Positions 37,848-46,658 of a stretch of 64,000 bases of DNA are shown in pieces. The position numbers and the translations under genes are program-made. The DNA comes from Acidimicrobiaceae bacterium. Its GTDB lineage: Bacteria; Actinomycetota; Acidimicrobiia; Acidimicrobiales; RAAP-2. The notes under the pieces are model-generated. The model saw nothing but the letters and a program-made list of their open reading frames with translations. It searched no databases and was not told where the DNA came from. Every line of letters begins with the position of its first letter. Within the stretch, counting starts at the first letter, position 1. Location: NCBI GenBank assembly GCA_003132205.1, contig PKWY01000060.1:5611-69610 (forward strand), written 5' to 3'.

Positions 37848-39232
37848 AGCCGCCGCACTCGCTGTGGTGGACGACGCTCGACGAGCCCGTGACGCCTCGC
37901 GCGTCGTTGCGACACGACCTCGACGTCGACGTCGCCATCGTCGGCGGTGGCTTCACGGGACTCTGGACCGCTCGGGAGCTCAAGAGGCGTGATCCCCAGC
38001 TTCGGATCGCAGTGCTCGAGAAATCGGTGTGCGGTTTTGGCGCCTCGGGGCGAAACGGCGGGTGGGCGTCAGCCCTCTTTCCGATCAAGAACGACGCCAT
38101 CGTCTCGCGCTACGGGATCGACGCCTTCACCCAACAGCGCCACGTACTGGAAGGAGCGGTGCGGGACCTTGGCGAGGCCATCAGCGACGACGGCATCGAC
38201 GCCCACTTCGTCCAGGGCGGCACGCTCACCTTCGCGCGCAGCGAACTCCAGGCGGCAAGACTGCGAGACGAAGTACGTGCCTCGCGTGAGCTCGGCCTCA
38301 GCGAGGACGACGTCAGGTGGCTCGAAGTGAGCGATCTCTACGACTTCGGCTACGTGCGCGGAGCCCACGGCGCGATGTACTCGCCGCACTGCGCGAGAAT
38401 CAATCCCGCGCGGCTAGTTCGAGGCCTTTGCGATGTCGACGAGAAACTGGGCGTCGCCATCTTCGAAGATACGACCGTGACCAGAATCGTTCGCGGACGC
38501 CGCGGTCATCGCCCGCGGGTGCTGACCATCGGCGGCACCGTGAGCGCGGACTACGTCGTGCGCGCGACGGAGGCCTTCACCCCGACCTTCACCGGCGAAC
38601 GTCGCACGTTGGCGCCGATCTACTCCATGATGATTGCGACCGAACCGCTCTCGGCTTCGTTCTGGGACGAGGCGGGATTCCGCGACTACGCGACGTTCAC
38701 CGATGACCGCCACCTCACGATCTACGGGCAGCGAACAAGCGACAATCGAATCGCCTTCGGAGGACGCGGCGCGCCCTATCACTTTGGATCCACCGTCGAG
38801 GAGCAGTTCGACCACAACTCGAAGGTCTTAAGTCTGCTCGAGGCCACCCTTCGCGAACTGTTCCCAACTCTCGAAGGATCGATCACCCACCGGTGGGGCG
38901 GACCGGTAGGAATGACCCGGGACCTCTCTCCTTCGGTGATGGTCGATTACGAGACCGGGCTCGCGAGCGCCGGCGGCTACACGGGCGACGGCGTGGTGCT
39001 CAGCCGGGTCTGCGCGACCGCCATCGCCGATCTCCTGACGGCGCCGTCAACCGAGACCTCGCACACGAGCCTCCCGTTCGTCCAGCACCAGGGCAAGCGT
39101 TGGGAGCTTGAGCCATTTCGCTGGCTGGGCATCAACGTGGGCATTGGACTCGCGACGTGGGCGGACCACAGCGAGCGGCGCCATAACCGCGAGAGCCGGG
39201 CCAGCCAGTGGCTCCATCGACTCCGCGGATAG
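37844..39232 (+). CDS. FAD-dependent amine oxidoreductase (PuuB/DAO-like)
   Basis: 462 aa. FAD-binding VAIVGGGFTGLWTARELKRRDP near residues 30-50, then the family segment VCGFGASGRNGGWASAL, and C-terminal LASAGGYTGDGVVLSRVCATAIADLL. Closest in layout to gamma-glutamylputrescine oxidase (PuuB) and related DAO-fold enzymes that turn amines into aldehydes with peroxide release. The GTG start overlaps the aminotransferase stop (GTGA). No gamma-glutamylputrescine synthetase gene is in the window, so the direct substrate may differ. Confidence 0.9.
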   Translation: MKPPHSLWWTTLDEPVTPRASLRHDLDVDVAIVGGGFTGLWTARELKRRDPQLRIAVLEKSVCGFGASGRNGGWASALFPIKNDAIVSRYGIDAFTQQRHVLEGAVRDLGEAISDDGIDAHFVQGGTLTFARSELQAARLRDEVRASRELGLSEDDVRWLEVSDLYDFGYVRGAHGAMYSPHCARINPARLVRGLCDVDEKLGVAIFEDTTVTRIVRGRRGHRPRVLTIGGTVSADYVVRATEAFTPTFTGERRTLAPIYSMMIATEPLSASFWDEAGFRDYATFTDDRHLTIYGQRTSDNRIAFGGRGAPYHFGSTVEEQFDHNSKVLSLLEATLRELFPTLEGSITHRWGGPVGMTRDLSPSVMVDYETGLASAGGYTGDGVVLSRVCATAIADLLTAPSTETSHTSLPFVQHQGKRWELEPFRWLGINVGIGLATWADHSERRHNRESRASQWLHRLRG

Positions 39233-39241
39233 GGCCGACGG

Positions 39242-39886
39242 CTATTTCAAGATATTGACCGCACGCGCCGCGACCACGGCGATCGTGATGAGCGACACTA
39301 TTGATTCCGAGGCGAAGAGGGTCTTGGCCTTCAGGGTGAGGGGCATGGCATCGGCAGGGGCGAAGCTCGTCCCGTTGGCGAAGGATGTGTAGAGATAGTC
39401 GGTGAAGCGTGGTCGCCACTCCTTCGGCGCCAACTGCGGATTCTCCATCTGCGGGAACTGGATATCGGGGAAGCCCGTCTCACCACCCGCGCGCAGATGG
39501 GGGCCACCCCGATCCACCTCCCAGAGCCAGAGTCCGTAGACGATCACGTTGGTGAGCCACACCGACACGGCCGAGTAGATCAGATTGCGGCCCTGCGAGA
39601 CGTTGGCCACGAGGAGGTGGTGGACCAAGAGCGCCATCGACGCGATGTTCGCGAGCGTAATGATCCCGATCAGGGTGAGGGTCAGTCTACGCACCCAAGG
39701 CGCCTCGTTGGGATGACGGTGCCTGGTCGCCGACAGGGGTATGAGCGGCAGCGCGATCAGCACGGGCAAGAGCCACTTGGGCCCCACGACAAGCCGGTTC
39801 GGCAGGACAATGTAGAGCCCGACGCATACCACGAGCGCCAGCGAGGCCGGCCAGCGTGGTTCCGGGCGGGGCGTCATGTCACTCAA
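39242..39886 (-). CDS. Multi-pass membrane protein of unknown function
   Basis: 214 aa with about six hydrophobic segments (LALVVCVGLYIVLP, LLPVLIALPLIPLS, LTLIGIITLANIASMALL, YSAVSVWLTNVIVYGLWLW and a C-terminal pair). The segment FTDYLYTSFANGTSFAPADAMPLT between the last helices recalls DUF1345-type and pore-loop proteins, but I cannot assign a function. It is immediately downstream (1-base gap) of the secreted protein gene. Confidence 0.75.
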   Translation of the reverse strand: MSDMTPRPEPRWPASLALVVCVGLYIVLPNRLVVGPKWLLPVLIALPLIPLSATRHRHPNEAPWVRRLTLTLIGIITLANIASMALLVHHLLVANVSQGRNLIYSAVSVWLTNVIVYGLWLWEVDRGGPHLRAGGETGFPDIQFPQMENPQLAPKEWRPRFTDYLYTSFANGTSFAPADAMPLTLKAKTLFASESIVSLITIAVVAARAVNILK

Positions 39887-39887
39887 G

Positions 39888-40694
39888 CTAGCTGAGCGTC
39901 GTGCTTCCCAATGACGTCAGGTTCTGGGGCACGAGCAACGACGACATGGGTGTCGAGCCGAGTAGTTTCTCCAGGAATTTGGCATCCTCGGGTTTGACCT
40001 GGCTCGCCGGTGGCGCCTTGATGCGCGCGGGCTGGTTGTACGAGAGCACCGTCGCCGTGATCTCGGTCACGGACTTCTTGCTCGAGATGACGAGCGAGCT
40101 CGCGGTGACCTCGCCCTGTCTTCCGGTCGTGACACTCCATTGGAGCGAGCCGACGCCCGGGAGTTCCCCCTTCACGGCGCCTAGCCTGGTGACCGCCACG
40201 TTGTCGCGCGAGAAGCCGTAGGTCGTGTAGTAGCCGTTCTTCGTGACGGTCTTGTGGCTGAAGCCGCTGATGAGCGGAATGTCCGGTTTCACGAATTCGA
40301 GCGAGTACCCAAAGAGCGAAGGTAGCGACATCTTGGTGCTGAGCCACTTCGTTCCTATCACCGACGAAAGGTTTGGGGTCGAGGCGTAGAGATGGTGGTT
40401 CACCAGGCGAAGATCGAAGTCAACGCTCGAAAAGACCAGGGGGATTTGAAGCCTCGCTTCAATACGGTTGGTCTGGAAGTTGATATTCACGTTTGCTTGC
40501 ACGCTGTAGGCCCGCCCCGTCGAGACCACGACCTCGAGGTCCGCGGACCTTGGTGGAAAGCCATTCAGCGCGAAAGGGTCCTTCAAAAAGCCTGACGGAT
40601 TCGGGTCCGTGGCGGCCAGCACCACGCCGGTGATTGTGAGTGCGCTGGCGACCACCGCGAGGACCGCGGCCCCGGTGCGCTTGGAGACTGCCAT
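39888..40694 (-). CDS. Secreted protein of unknown function
   Basis: 268 aa with a signal peptide (KRTGAAVLAVVASALTITGVVLAA, cleavage probably after LAA). The mature part is rich in beta-strand pattern (VNINFQTNRIEARLQIPLVF; LYASTPNLSSVIGTKWLS), somewhat like LppX/LprG ligand-binding folds, but there is no lipobox cysteine, so that is a weak comparison. The ATG follows TAGGGT by 6 bases. Confidence 0.75.
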   Translation of the reverse strand: MAVSKRTGAAVLAVVASALTITGVVLAATDPNPSGFLKDPFALNGFPPRSADLEVVVSTGRAYSVQANVNINFQTNRIEARLQIPLVFSSVDFDLRLVNHHLYASTPNLSSVIGTKWLSTKMSLPSLFGYSLEFVKPDIPLISGFSHKTVTKNGYYTTYGFSRDNVAVTRLGAVKGELPGVGSLQWSVTTGRQGEVTASSLVISSKKSVTEITATVLSYNQPARIKAPPASQVKPEDAKFLEKLLGSTPMSSLLVPQNLTSLGSTTLS

Positions 40695-40700
40695 GGAGCA

Positions 40701-40706
40701 ACCCTA
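40701..40706 (-). promoter_or_regulatory. -10 box for leaderless secreted-protein gene
   Basis: TAGGGT on the minus strand, 6 bases before the ATG. Confidence 0.45.
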
Positions 40707-40736
40707 CCGCCCGGGGTGGACGGCGAGCCCCGGCGA

Positions 40737-41711
40737 CTAGGCCAACGGCTCTTGCAAGAGCGCCAGGAATAGTTCGTGCGAGATATTGCGCCCGCACGCG
40801 ATGAATCCGATGCGCGAGGTGACGTCGTCCACCAGATTGGCGGTGATTGCGGCGTACGAGGCGGCGGCCGACCCTTCGAGAACCAGCCCGTTGCTCTCGG
40901 CGACCTCTCGAACAGCGCGGCGAATCTCGATCTCCTCGACGAGCACCAGGGGGACTTCGTTGCGCGCGATCAGCTCGTTCGTCACCGCCCCGTCATCGCC
41001 GCCGCCCGCGAGACCGTCAGCGATGGTCGGACGATGGACGATTTCGGCCATGTTGGCGCCACGAAGCACGTGGTACATCGCCGAACTCTCCTCGGGCTGC
41101 ACGCCGGTGACCCTGATATCGGAACGCCCGTGGTCCTCGCGCGACATCAGCACGCCCGAGATCAACCCGCCGCCGCCCACCGAGACGACGATGTGCTCGA
41201 GATCGGGAGCCTGGATGAGCATCTCATCGAAGACCGTGGCCTGGCCGGCGATGACGTTGGTGTCGTTGAAGGGCGAGATGTAGCGGATGTCCCGGCTCTC
41301 GGCGAGTTCGAGGGCGCGGCGCTGGGCATCGTCATAGGAGGATCCGAACTGGATCAGTTCGATGTCGTACTGGCGGAGTTTCTTCACCTTCGCCGCGGAC
41401 GCGTTGGCGGGCACCACCACGGTCGCGGGCACGCCCAGGAGCGTCGCGGCGTGGGCAATACCGAGGCCGTGGTTTCCCGCCGACGAGGTGATGACCGCGC
41501 CCCGCGGGTCTTCACGGCGTGCCGCATCGATAGCGCTCAACGCTCCACGTACTTTGAAGGCACCGGTGATCTGAAGGCTTTCCAGTTTGGCGAGCACGGG
41601 GCGCCCGCGAAGCGACAAGGTGACGGTCGGCGTGGGAACCAGGTAGTCGGCGATTACTCGTCGCGCAGCTTCAAGCTGCTCGGACGTCGGGGGTGAGACG
41701 TGGCGAATCAT
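40737..41711 (-). CDS. Threonine/serine dehydratase-like PLP enzyme
   Basis: 324 aa, fold type II. PLP lysine in LQITGAFKVRGA, phosphate/substrate loop SSAGNHGLGIAHAA, and glycine loop VSVGGGGLISG. It lacks a C-terminal ACT domain, so it is a catabolic-length ammonia-lyase (threonine to 2-oxobutyrate, or serine to pyruvate). 2-Oxobutyrate would be a precursor for isoleucine, but this gene is far from ilv. I start at the ATG at 41709-41711, trimming a 16-residue upstream extension; TAGGAT lies 8 bases ahead. Confidence 0.9.
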   Translation of the reverse strand: MIRHVSPPTSEQLEAARRVIADYLVPTPTVTLSLRGRPVLAKLESLQITGAFKVRGALSAIDAARREDPRGAVITSSAGNHGLGIAHAATLLGVPATVVVPANASAAKVKKLRQYDIELIQFGSSYDDAQRRALELAESRDIRYISPFNDTNVIAGQATVFDEMLIQAPDLEHIVVSVGGGGLISGVLMSREDHGRSDIRVTGVQPEESSAMYHVLRGANMAEIVHRPTIADGLAGGGDDGAVTNELIARNEVPLVLVEEIEIRRAVREVAESNGLVLEGSAAASYAAITANLVDDVTSRIGFIACGRNISHELFLALLQEPLA

Positions 41712-41760
41712 GGAAGGCAATCCTACTCGGCGCCTTTTCAGCGATTCTCGTACTGCCAAG

Positions 41761-41766
41761 TAAGGT
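41761..41766 (+). promoter_or_regulatory. -10 box for leaderless CadD-like gene
   Basis: TAAGGT, 7 bases, GTG at 41774. Confidence 0.45.
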
Positions 41767-41773
41767 CGGCCAC

Positions 41774-42343
41774 GTGCATTCGCTCTACGCGGTCATCGTT
41801 GTCGCCACTTTGGCATTCGTCGGCACCATGCTCGACAACTTCTTCGCGTTCGCGGCGCAGCTCGCTCTCACCCGACGCGACCGCTTCAAGAGAGTGAGCG
41901 CCGCACAGGCGTTGGGCGTCGCGACACTGGTGGTGCTCGCTGCAGGCGTCGGGACGCTGCTTGAGCAGGTTCCCACGCGGTGGATCGGACTTCTCTGTAT
42001 CGCGCCATGGGCGCTCGCCATTCACGGATGGCGTAGTCGTGCGGCACCGGTTCACGAGCAGTATCGCCGCGGCGCCCTCACCACTCTCACGCTCTGCCTA
42101 GCCCTTGGAGGCGACAATCTGGCGGTCTGGATTCCTCTGCTTCGCGCCAACGGATCGCTCCACGAGGTCTTGACAATTGCGGTCTTCGCGCTGTGGGAAG
42201 CGGTATTCATCTTCGCCGCCCAGTCGATCGCGAGCCATCCCCGCGTCATCTCCTGGGGCACCCGCTACGGACGAACACTCATACCTTGGATCTACCTCGG
42301 ACTGGGTGTTCTGATCTTGATCGAATGCGGGACTTTCTCCTAG
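41774..42343 (+). CDS. CadD-like cadmium-resistance/LysE-superfamily transporter
   Basis: About 189 aa with five or six membrane helices. GTMLDNFFAFAAQLAL and LALGGDNLAVWIPLL match the two conserved Asp-Asn helices of the Cad (cadmium resistance transporter) family. The actual ion is not known. I trim the frame to the GTG at 41774, where the leaderless -10 and hydrophobic start coincide. Divergent from the threonine dehydratase. Confidence 0.78.
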   Translation: MHSLYAVIVVATLAFVGTMLDNFFAFAAQLALTRRDRFKRVSAAQALGVATLVVLAAGVGTLLEQVPTRWIGLLCIAPWALAIHGWRSRAAPVHEQYRRGALTTLTLCLALGGDNLAVWIPLLRANGSLHEVLTIAVFALWEAVFIFAAQSIASHPRVISWGTRYGRTLIPWIYLGLGVLILIECGTFS

Positions 42344-42371
42344 GCCGCTAGACCCCGACCAGGTCGGCCAC

Positions 42372-42377
42372 TAGCGT
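42372..42377 (+). promoter_or_regulatory. -10 box for leaderless MFS gene
   Basis: TAGCGT, 7 bases, GTG at 42385. Confidence 0.4.
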
Positions 42378-42384
42378 GGTCATC

Positions 42385-43542
42385 GTGCAAAATTCCACCC
42401 CCCAGCAAACGCTTCGCCGCCTCACCATCATCGTGGCGATCCAGTGGATGGGGGCAACGTTGGGCCTTCCCCTGCTTCCGCTCTTCCTCGAACACCGCGG
42501 GGGGACACCGAGCATCATTGGCTTGATTATGGCGGCGTTCTTCATCGCCGGTGTCGTCACGCAGTTCTTCCTCGGCCACCTGGCCGACAAGTTCGGCCGG
42601 CGCCCGGTGCTGATCCTCAGCCTGATCGCCTACGGACTCGCCTCGATGACGTACCTCTTGCCGGTCGCGGCGCCCTGGTTCGCGCTGACGCGCGTCGTGC
42701 AGGGAGCGTCGGCTGGAGCGATCGAGGTGGCGTCGATGTCCGCGGTCGCCTCGCTCTTCTCCGAAGCCCAACGCGGGCGCGCCGTGTCGCAGATCCTCGC
42801 GGCGCAGCTGTTCGGGATCGCGATCGGACCGGTGGTCGGGGTCGTCGCTTCGGTGCGCGAGCTGGGCCTCGCCTTCTTCGCGACCGGCCTCGTGAGCCTC
42901 TGCGCGGCCCTGGTCACCTTCAACACGAATCTCGGGGATAAGGCCTACGACCGTACTCCCCTCCCCAAACTGCAATGGAACTCCCAACTGACTGGAGCAC
43001 TCTTCGCCGCGAGCGCGAGCGGGCTCACGATCGGGGTCTACGAGGCGTGCTGGAGCCTTCTCATGCACTCCCACCACGCCAGCACCCTCGAGATCAGGCT
43101 GAGTTGGACGATGTTCTCGGTCCCGTGGGTGGCCCTGAGCCGCGTGGGCGGCTGGCTAGCCGACCACGCGAACCGCCGGCTCATCGGCCTCGCGGGCCTC
43201 TTGAACGGGGCAATCTTCCTCTCGCTCTATCCCCACATCCACAACAACGTCGTGATGCTCTTCGTGGGATCGCTCGAGTCAGTGGGCGCGTCGCTCTCGG
43301 TCCCTTCAATCTCGTCGCTCATGAGCCAGGGGGCGGTCAACCGCGAGTTGAGCCGGCGCCAGGGACTCTACGCCACGTCCAATACGGCATCGCTCGCGAT
43401 CGCCGCGGGCATCTCGGGATTTCTCTTCACGATCAATTCCGCCTTGCCCTTCACGCTGATAGCCGTCGTGGCATCGCTGCTCGCGATAACGACCCTCTGG
43501 TGGTGGCGAAACGTGAACGGCAACATCAGCCAGGCCGCGTAG
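42385..43542 (+). CDS. MFS transporter (12 helices)
   Basis: 385 aa. Motif A GHLADKFGRRPVLILSLIAYG lies after helix 2, VVQGASAGAIEVASMSAVASLF and ILAAQLFGIAIGPVVGVV follow; a second partial motif A (GGWLADHANRRLIGLAG) marks the second half. Drug-resistance-like DHA1 architecture, substrate unknown. The start is the GTG at 42385. A strong bidirectional hairpin follows the stop. Confidence 0.88.
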   Translation: MQNSTPQQTLRRLTIIVAIQWMGATLGLPLLPLFLEHRGGTPSIIGLIMAAFFIAGVVTQFFLGHLADKFGRRPVLILSLIAYGLASMTYLLPVAAPWFALTRVVQGASAGAIEVASMSAVASLFSEAQRGRAVSQILAAQLFGIAIGPVVGVVASVRELGLAFFATGLVSLCAALVTFNTNLGDKAYDRTPLPKLQWNSQLTGALFAASASGLTIGVYEACWSLLMHSHHASTLEIRLSWTMFSVPWVALSRVGGWLADHANRRLIGLAGLLNGAIFLSLYPHIHNNVVMLFVGSLESVGASLSVPSISSLMSQGAVNRELSRRQGLYATSNTASLAIAAGISGFLFTINSALPFTLIAVVASLLAITTLWWWRNVNGNISQAA

Positions 43543-43549
43543 GCCTCCA

Positions 43550-43587
43550 ATTCAAGAGAGCGGCGCCGAAGCGCCGCTCTCTTGAAT
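43550..43587. terminator. Bidirectional hairpin between convergent genes
   Basis: A perfect 16-bp stem (43550-43565 with 43572-43587) and 6-base loop lie between the MFS stop and the stop of the peptide-binding protein. Neither side has a strict T run, but stem length and position support termination of both genes. Confidence 0.75.
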
Positions 43588-43602
43588 GTTCAAGACGTCC
43601 GG

Positions 43603-45501
43603 CTAGTGCTTCCAGACCTGGTCCCAACGCGACGAGCCTCCGTCGAAGGTGAGGGAACGAGTCCTGCCGTCGGCTGCCGTGCTGACCGCCCAGTTCTGCA
43701 CGTTGGTGCGCGCCGCGAAGGCGGTGACCAGCGTGTCGAGGAACAGGTACGGAATATCCTTCGCAAACTGCGCATTGATTGCCGACCATCCAGCCTTCTG
43801 GGCAGCCGAACCAGGTCGAGAGGCCAAAGCAGCCAGCATCGACGATTCAACCACGGGGTCCCCCAGATGGGAGAAGTTCACTGCGCCGGCGATGAAGGTT
43901 CCAGCTGGCAACGCGGGCATGCCCAGTCCGCCGGCGGCCGGCGACGTCGTCGCAGGCAGGGAGAGGAACCATACGTAGTTGAGTGATGGGTCAACACCAC
44001 CGAACTGGTTCCAGGTCGCGCAGTCGTACTCCCCGTAGATCACGTTGTTGATCAGCGTGCTCTGGACAACTGGACGCGGCGTCACCGTGATGCCCACTGC
44101 GGACAGCTGCTGCTGGAAGAACGCAAACTGCTTCTGCGCCGACGAGTCGCCCGACACGATGTCGATGACGAAACCGACCGAGGAGACGTTGTTCGCGGCC
44201 TTGTAGGCGTTGACCAATGCCTTGGCCTTGCTCGGGTTGTACGCCGGGTAGCCAGGGTTCTTGTAGAACGGCGAGTTCTTGCGGTAGATGCCATCGGCAA
44301 TCGCTCCCACCCCGCCGTCGATGTCCTTAAAGAACGTTGTGCGGTTGATGGCCATGGCGCACGCCGTGCGGATGGTCACGTCGTTCACCACGGGCTTCAA
44401 CTTGGTGTTCCACGTCAAGGTCGAAGGGTCAACTGCCCCCAACGTGCCCTCGTAGTCGGCCAACTGGACCTGCGCGGGCGGAGCCTGGCCTTTCAGGATG
44501 TAGCTCAGAGCGCCAGGAATACCCAGGGCCGAAGCGAATTGGCCCGCCCAGAGGAAGTACTGGTTCAAAGTGGCCGTGGTGTTCATGATCAGGCAGTTGA
44601 CCGAGGGGTCGCGCGGGTCGTTGACGTCCGTGCGGTAGTTGATGCCCTTGATCTTCTTCAACGCCGCGATGCTCGCGCCGTCCTGCTGCAGGATCATGTC
44701 CACGCTGCCCGACTGCAGGGCCGAGTTACGGGTCGGGTTGTCCGGGATCGTCTTGAAACTGATGCCCGAGAGGTACGGCAACTTGCGTCCGGACGAGTCC
44801 TTGCGCCAGTAGTGGCTGTTCTTCGTGAACTGGGACTCAACGCCGACCTGCCAGGACTTCACCTTGAAAGGTCCGGTGCCGATCGGGTTGCCGGTGTAGC
44901 CGGCGACCATCGAAGACGGGTGGGCCATGTAGGCGGTCTGCTGCTCGGCCAGGTTCGTCGGGTACGTCGAGAACGGGATCACCATGTTGTAGTCCACGGT
45001 GTACTGGTCGACTTTCGTGACTGACTTGATGATGGGTTGAATCGCCAGTCCCACTGTGGGGTCAGCGGCGGCGGCGGTGTAGTTGGCCACCACGACGTCC
45101 GCGTTGAACGGGTCACCGTTGGTGAAACTGACACCATGGCGCAACTTGACCGTCCAGACGGTGTAGTTCGAGTTCGGCGTCGCCGACAACGCCAGCATGG
45201 GCAGCCACGACGTGCCGTTGTAGGCCATGACGAAGAGTGGATCGTAGAGCGCATTGGCAACGCAGAATCCCGAGGCGTCCATCTTGCCCTGCGATCCGTT
45301 GAAGATGTGGTAGTTCGGTACATCAGAAATCAACCCAACGGTAAGAGTTCCGCCAAGCTTTGGCTTGCCCTTGCCTATACCGGTGGTCGCCCCCGCGACA
45401 TTTGCGAGTAAACCATCTACGACGGTGCCCGCCATTGCAACGCCACCAATGGTCGCAGCTGAATGCGTTAGGAACGATCGACGATCGAACGTGGATGACA
45501 T
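43603..45501 (-). CDS. ABC-type peptide-binding protein, Tat-exported (family 5 SBP)
   Basis: 632 aa. The signal DRRSFLTHSAATIGGVAMAG has a twin-arginine motif, so export is by Tat. Mature part: GGTLTVGLISDVPNYHIFN, LSATPNSNYTVWTVKLRHGVSFTNGDPFNADVVVANY and GTGPFKVKSWQ are signatures of extracellular solute-binding family 5 (oligopeptide, dipeptide or nickel). No lipobox. I start at the ATG at 45501 with AGGA upstream; a 37-residue extension is rejected. No permease or ATPase genes adjoin, so the partner transporter lies elsewhere. Confidence 0.9.
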   Translation of the reverse strand: MSSTFDRRSFLTHSAATIGGVAMAGTVVDGLLANVAGATTGIGKGKPKLGGTLTVGLISDVPNYHIFNGSQGKMDASGFCVANALYDPLFVMAYNGTSWLPMLALSATPNSNYTVWTVKLRHGVSFTNGDPFNADVVVANYTAAAADPTVGLAIQPIIKSVTKVDQYTVDYNMVIPFSTYPTNLAEQQTAYMAHPSSMVAGYTGNPIGTGPFKVKSWQVGVESQFTKNSHYWRKDSSGRKLPYLSGISFKTIPDNPTRNSALQSGSVDMILQQDGASIAALKKIKGINYRTDVNDPRDPSVNCLIMNTTATLNQYFLWAGQFASALGIPGALSYILKGQAPPAQVQLADYEGTLGAVDPSTLTWNTKLKPVVNDVTIRTACAMAINRTTFFKDIDGGVGAIADGIYRKNSPFYKNPGYPAYNPSKAKALVNAYKAANNVSSVGFVIDIVSGDSSAQKQFAFFQQQLSAVGITVTPRPVVQSTLINNVIYGEYDCATWNQFGGVDPSLNYVWFLSLPATTSPAAGGLGMPALPAGTFIAGAVNFSHLGDPVVESSMLAALASRPGSAAQKAGWSAINAQFAKDIPYLFLDTLVTAFAARTNVQNWAVSTAADGRTRSLTFDGGSSRWDQVWKH

Positions 45502-45637
45502 CTTGATCCTGCTTTCCCCCGAAGAAACCACCTTGTGTGGAATCTCCTCTGGGGGAAACATAGCAAGAAGTCGGGGGAACGCAAGAGCTACTTGATTACT
45601 TCTTCTTGACATTCAACAAACGACGAAATCACTGCCT

Positions 45638-45680
45638 CTTCAGGGCCCAGGCGCAAGGGGAGGACGCCTGGACCCTGAAG
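45638..45680 (-). terminator. Hairpin after the DUF5666 gene
   Basis: 16-base arms with a single mismatch (45638-45653 with 45665-45680), 11-base loop, 18 bases past the stop. The T run is poor. Confidence 0.6.
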
Positions 45681-45697
45681 AAGAAACGACGCCCTAT

Positions 45698-46426
45698 CTA
45701 CTTGACGTGGTCAAAATGAGGGGCCGGGCCGAAACCGCCACCCTGGGGACCAGGTCCTTCGTGGTGGCCGTCGCCGGGTTTCCCCTGATGAAGGGGTACG
45801 CCGATGCCGACGCTCGTGGCGTCAAGGGTCGTGGTGCTGCCCGAGGCGAAGGTGCCCTGAGCAAATATTGAAGCGCCCACCGTTACGTCGGCCAGTGTGG
45901 CACTCGCACTACTCTTCGTGTAAGTGGTGGAACCACTTGCGACGACTGTCTCACTCGTGCCGTTCGGACCAGCGACCGAGATGGTGTCACCGCTCACTGC
46001 CGTGACCTTTCCCATGACGCTCGGCTGCTCGATATCGATACTCTGGGCAGTCGTTGAACCCGCCGCGGTCGGGATGATCCGAACCTGATCACCAACGACG
46101 AGATCCGAAATCGAGGCGCTCGCGCGATCCTTGGTGACGGTCGTGGTTGCAGTGATGGCGAATGTGGTCGCCGTGCCGCTTCGATCCGTGACGGTTATGG
46201 ACGAGCTGCTGACGGCGCTTACGACCCCGCCCGCTCCCCATGCGCACCGGGCGCCGTTCGTCGCCGACGCGCGCGCGCTCTTGTTGGGCGCGACCGCGGA
46301 TGACGTGCCCTTCACGTGGGACGCGGAGGCGCTCGCCACGCCGGCGCCGGTGGCGAGCGTGCCGAGGACAACTGCGGCTGAGATGCCTGCTCGTCTCACG
46401 AGCCTCTTCTTCGTTGTGCGGTACAT
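45698..46426 (-). CDS. Secreted DUF5666-type protein
   Basis: 242 aa. A basic start (MYRTTKKRLVRR) and hydrophobic core (AGISAAVVLGTLATGAGVASASA) form a signal peptide. Two OB-like repeats follow: GGVVSAVSSSSITVTDRSGTATTF...DLVVGDQVRII and GKVTAVSGDTISVAGPNGTSET...DVTVGASIFAQG, the DUF5666 pattern. The C-terminus is Gly/His/Pro-rich (HHEGPGPQGGGFG...HFDHVK) and could bind metal. Function unknown. AAAGG lies 9 bases before the ATG. Confidence 0.8.
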   Translation of the reverse strand: MYRTTKKRLVRRAGISAAVVLGTLATGAGVASASASHVKGTSSAVAPNKSARASATNGARCAWGAGGVVSAVSSSSITVTDRSGTATTFAITATTTVTKDRASASISDLVVGDQVRIIPTAAGSTTAQSIDIEQPSVMGKVTAVSGDTISVAGPNGTSETVVASGSTTYTKSSASATLADVTVGASIFAQGTFASGSTTTLDATSVGIGVPLHQGKPGDGHHEGPGPQGGGFGPAPHFDHVK

Positions 46427-46444
46427 AGGGGAAGCCTTTCTGCC

Positions 46445-46460
46445 AACACCTCGAGGTGTT
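46445..46460. promoter_or_regulatory. 16-bp perfect palindrome upstream of the DUF5666 gene
   Basis: AACACCTC/GAGGTGTT with no spacer, 18 bases upstream of the DUF5666 start and about 200 bases from the NCS1 start. In the 5' leader it may be an operator or an RNA hairpin. Confidence 0.45.
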
Positions 46461-46658
46461 TCGAGACATGTCCATCTTGACGACCTACCTTTTGAACGCT
46501 CTAGGGAGACGCTAAGAACCCGCTAAATAAGGAAATTGTCACGATGCGGACACATGGGGGCCAATTTCGCCAACTATTTCCGACATACTGGGCGCGTACG
46601 ACTAGCACCTCACGGGGTCGTATCAGGTGAACACCATCTATTAGGGAGGACCACTCAA

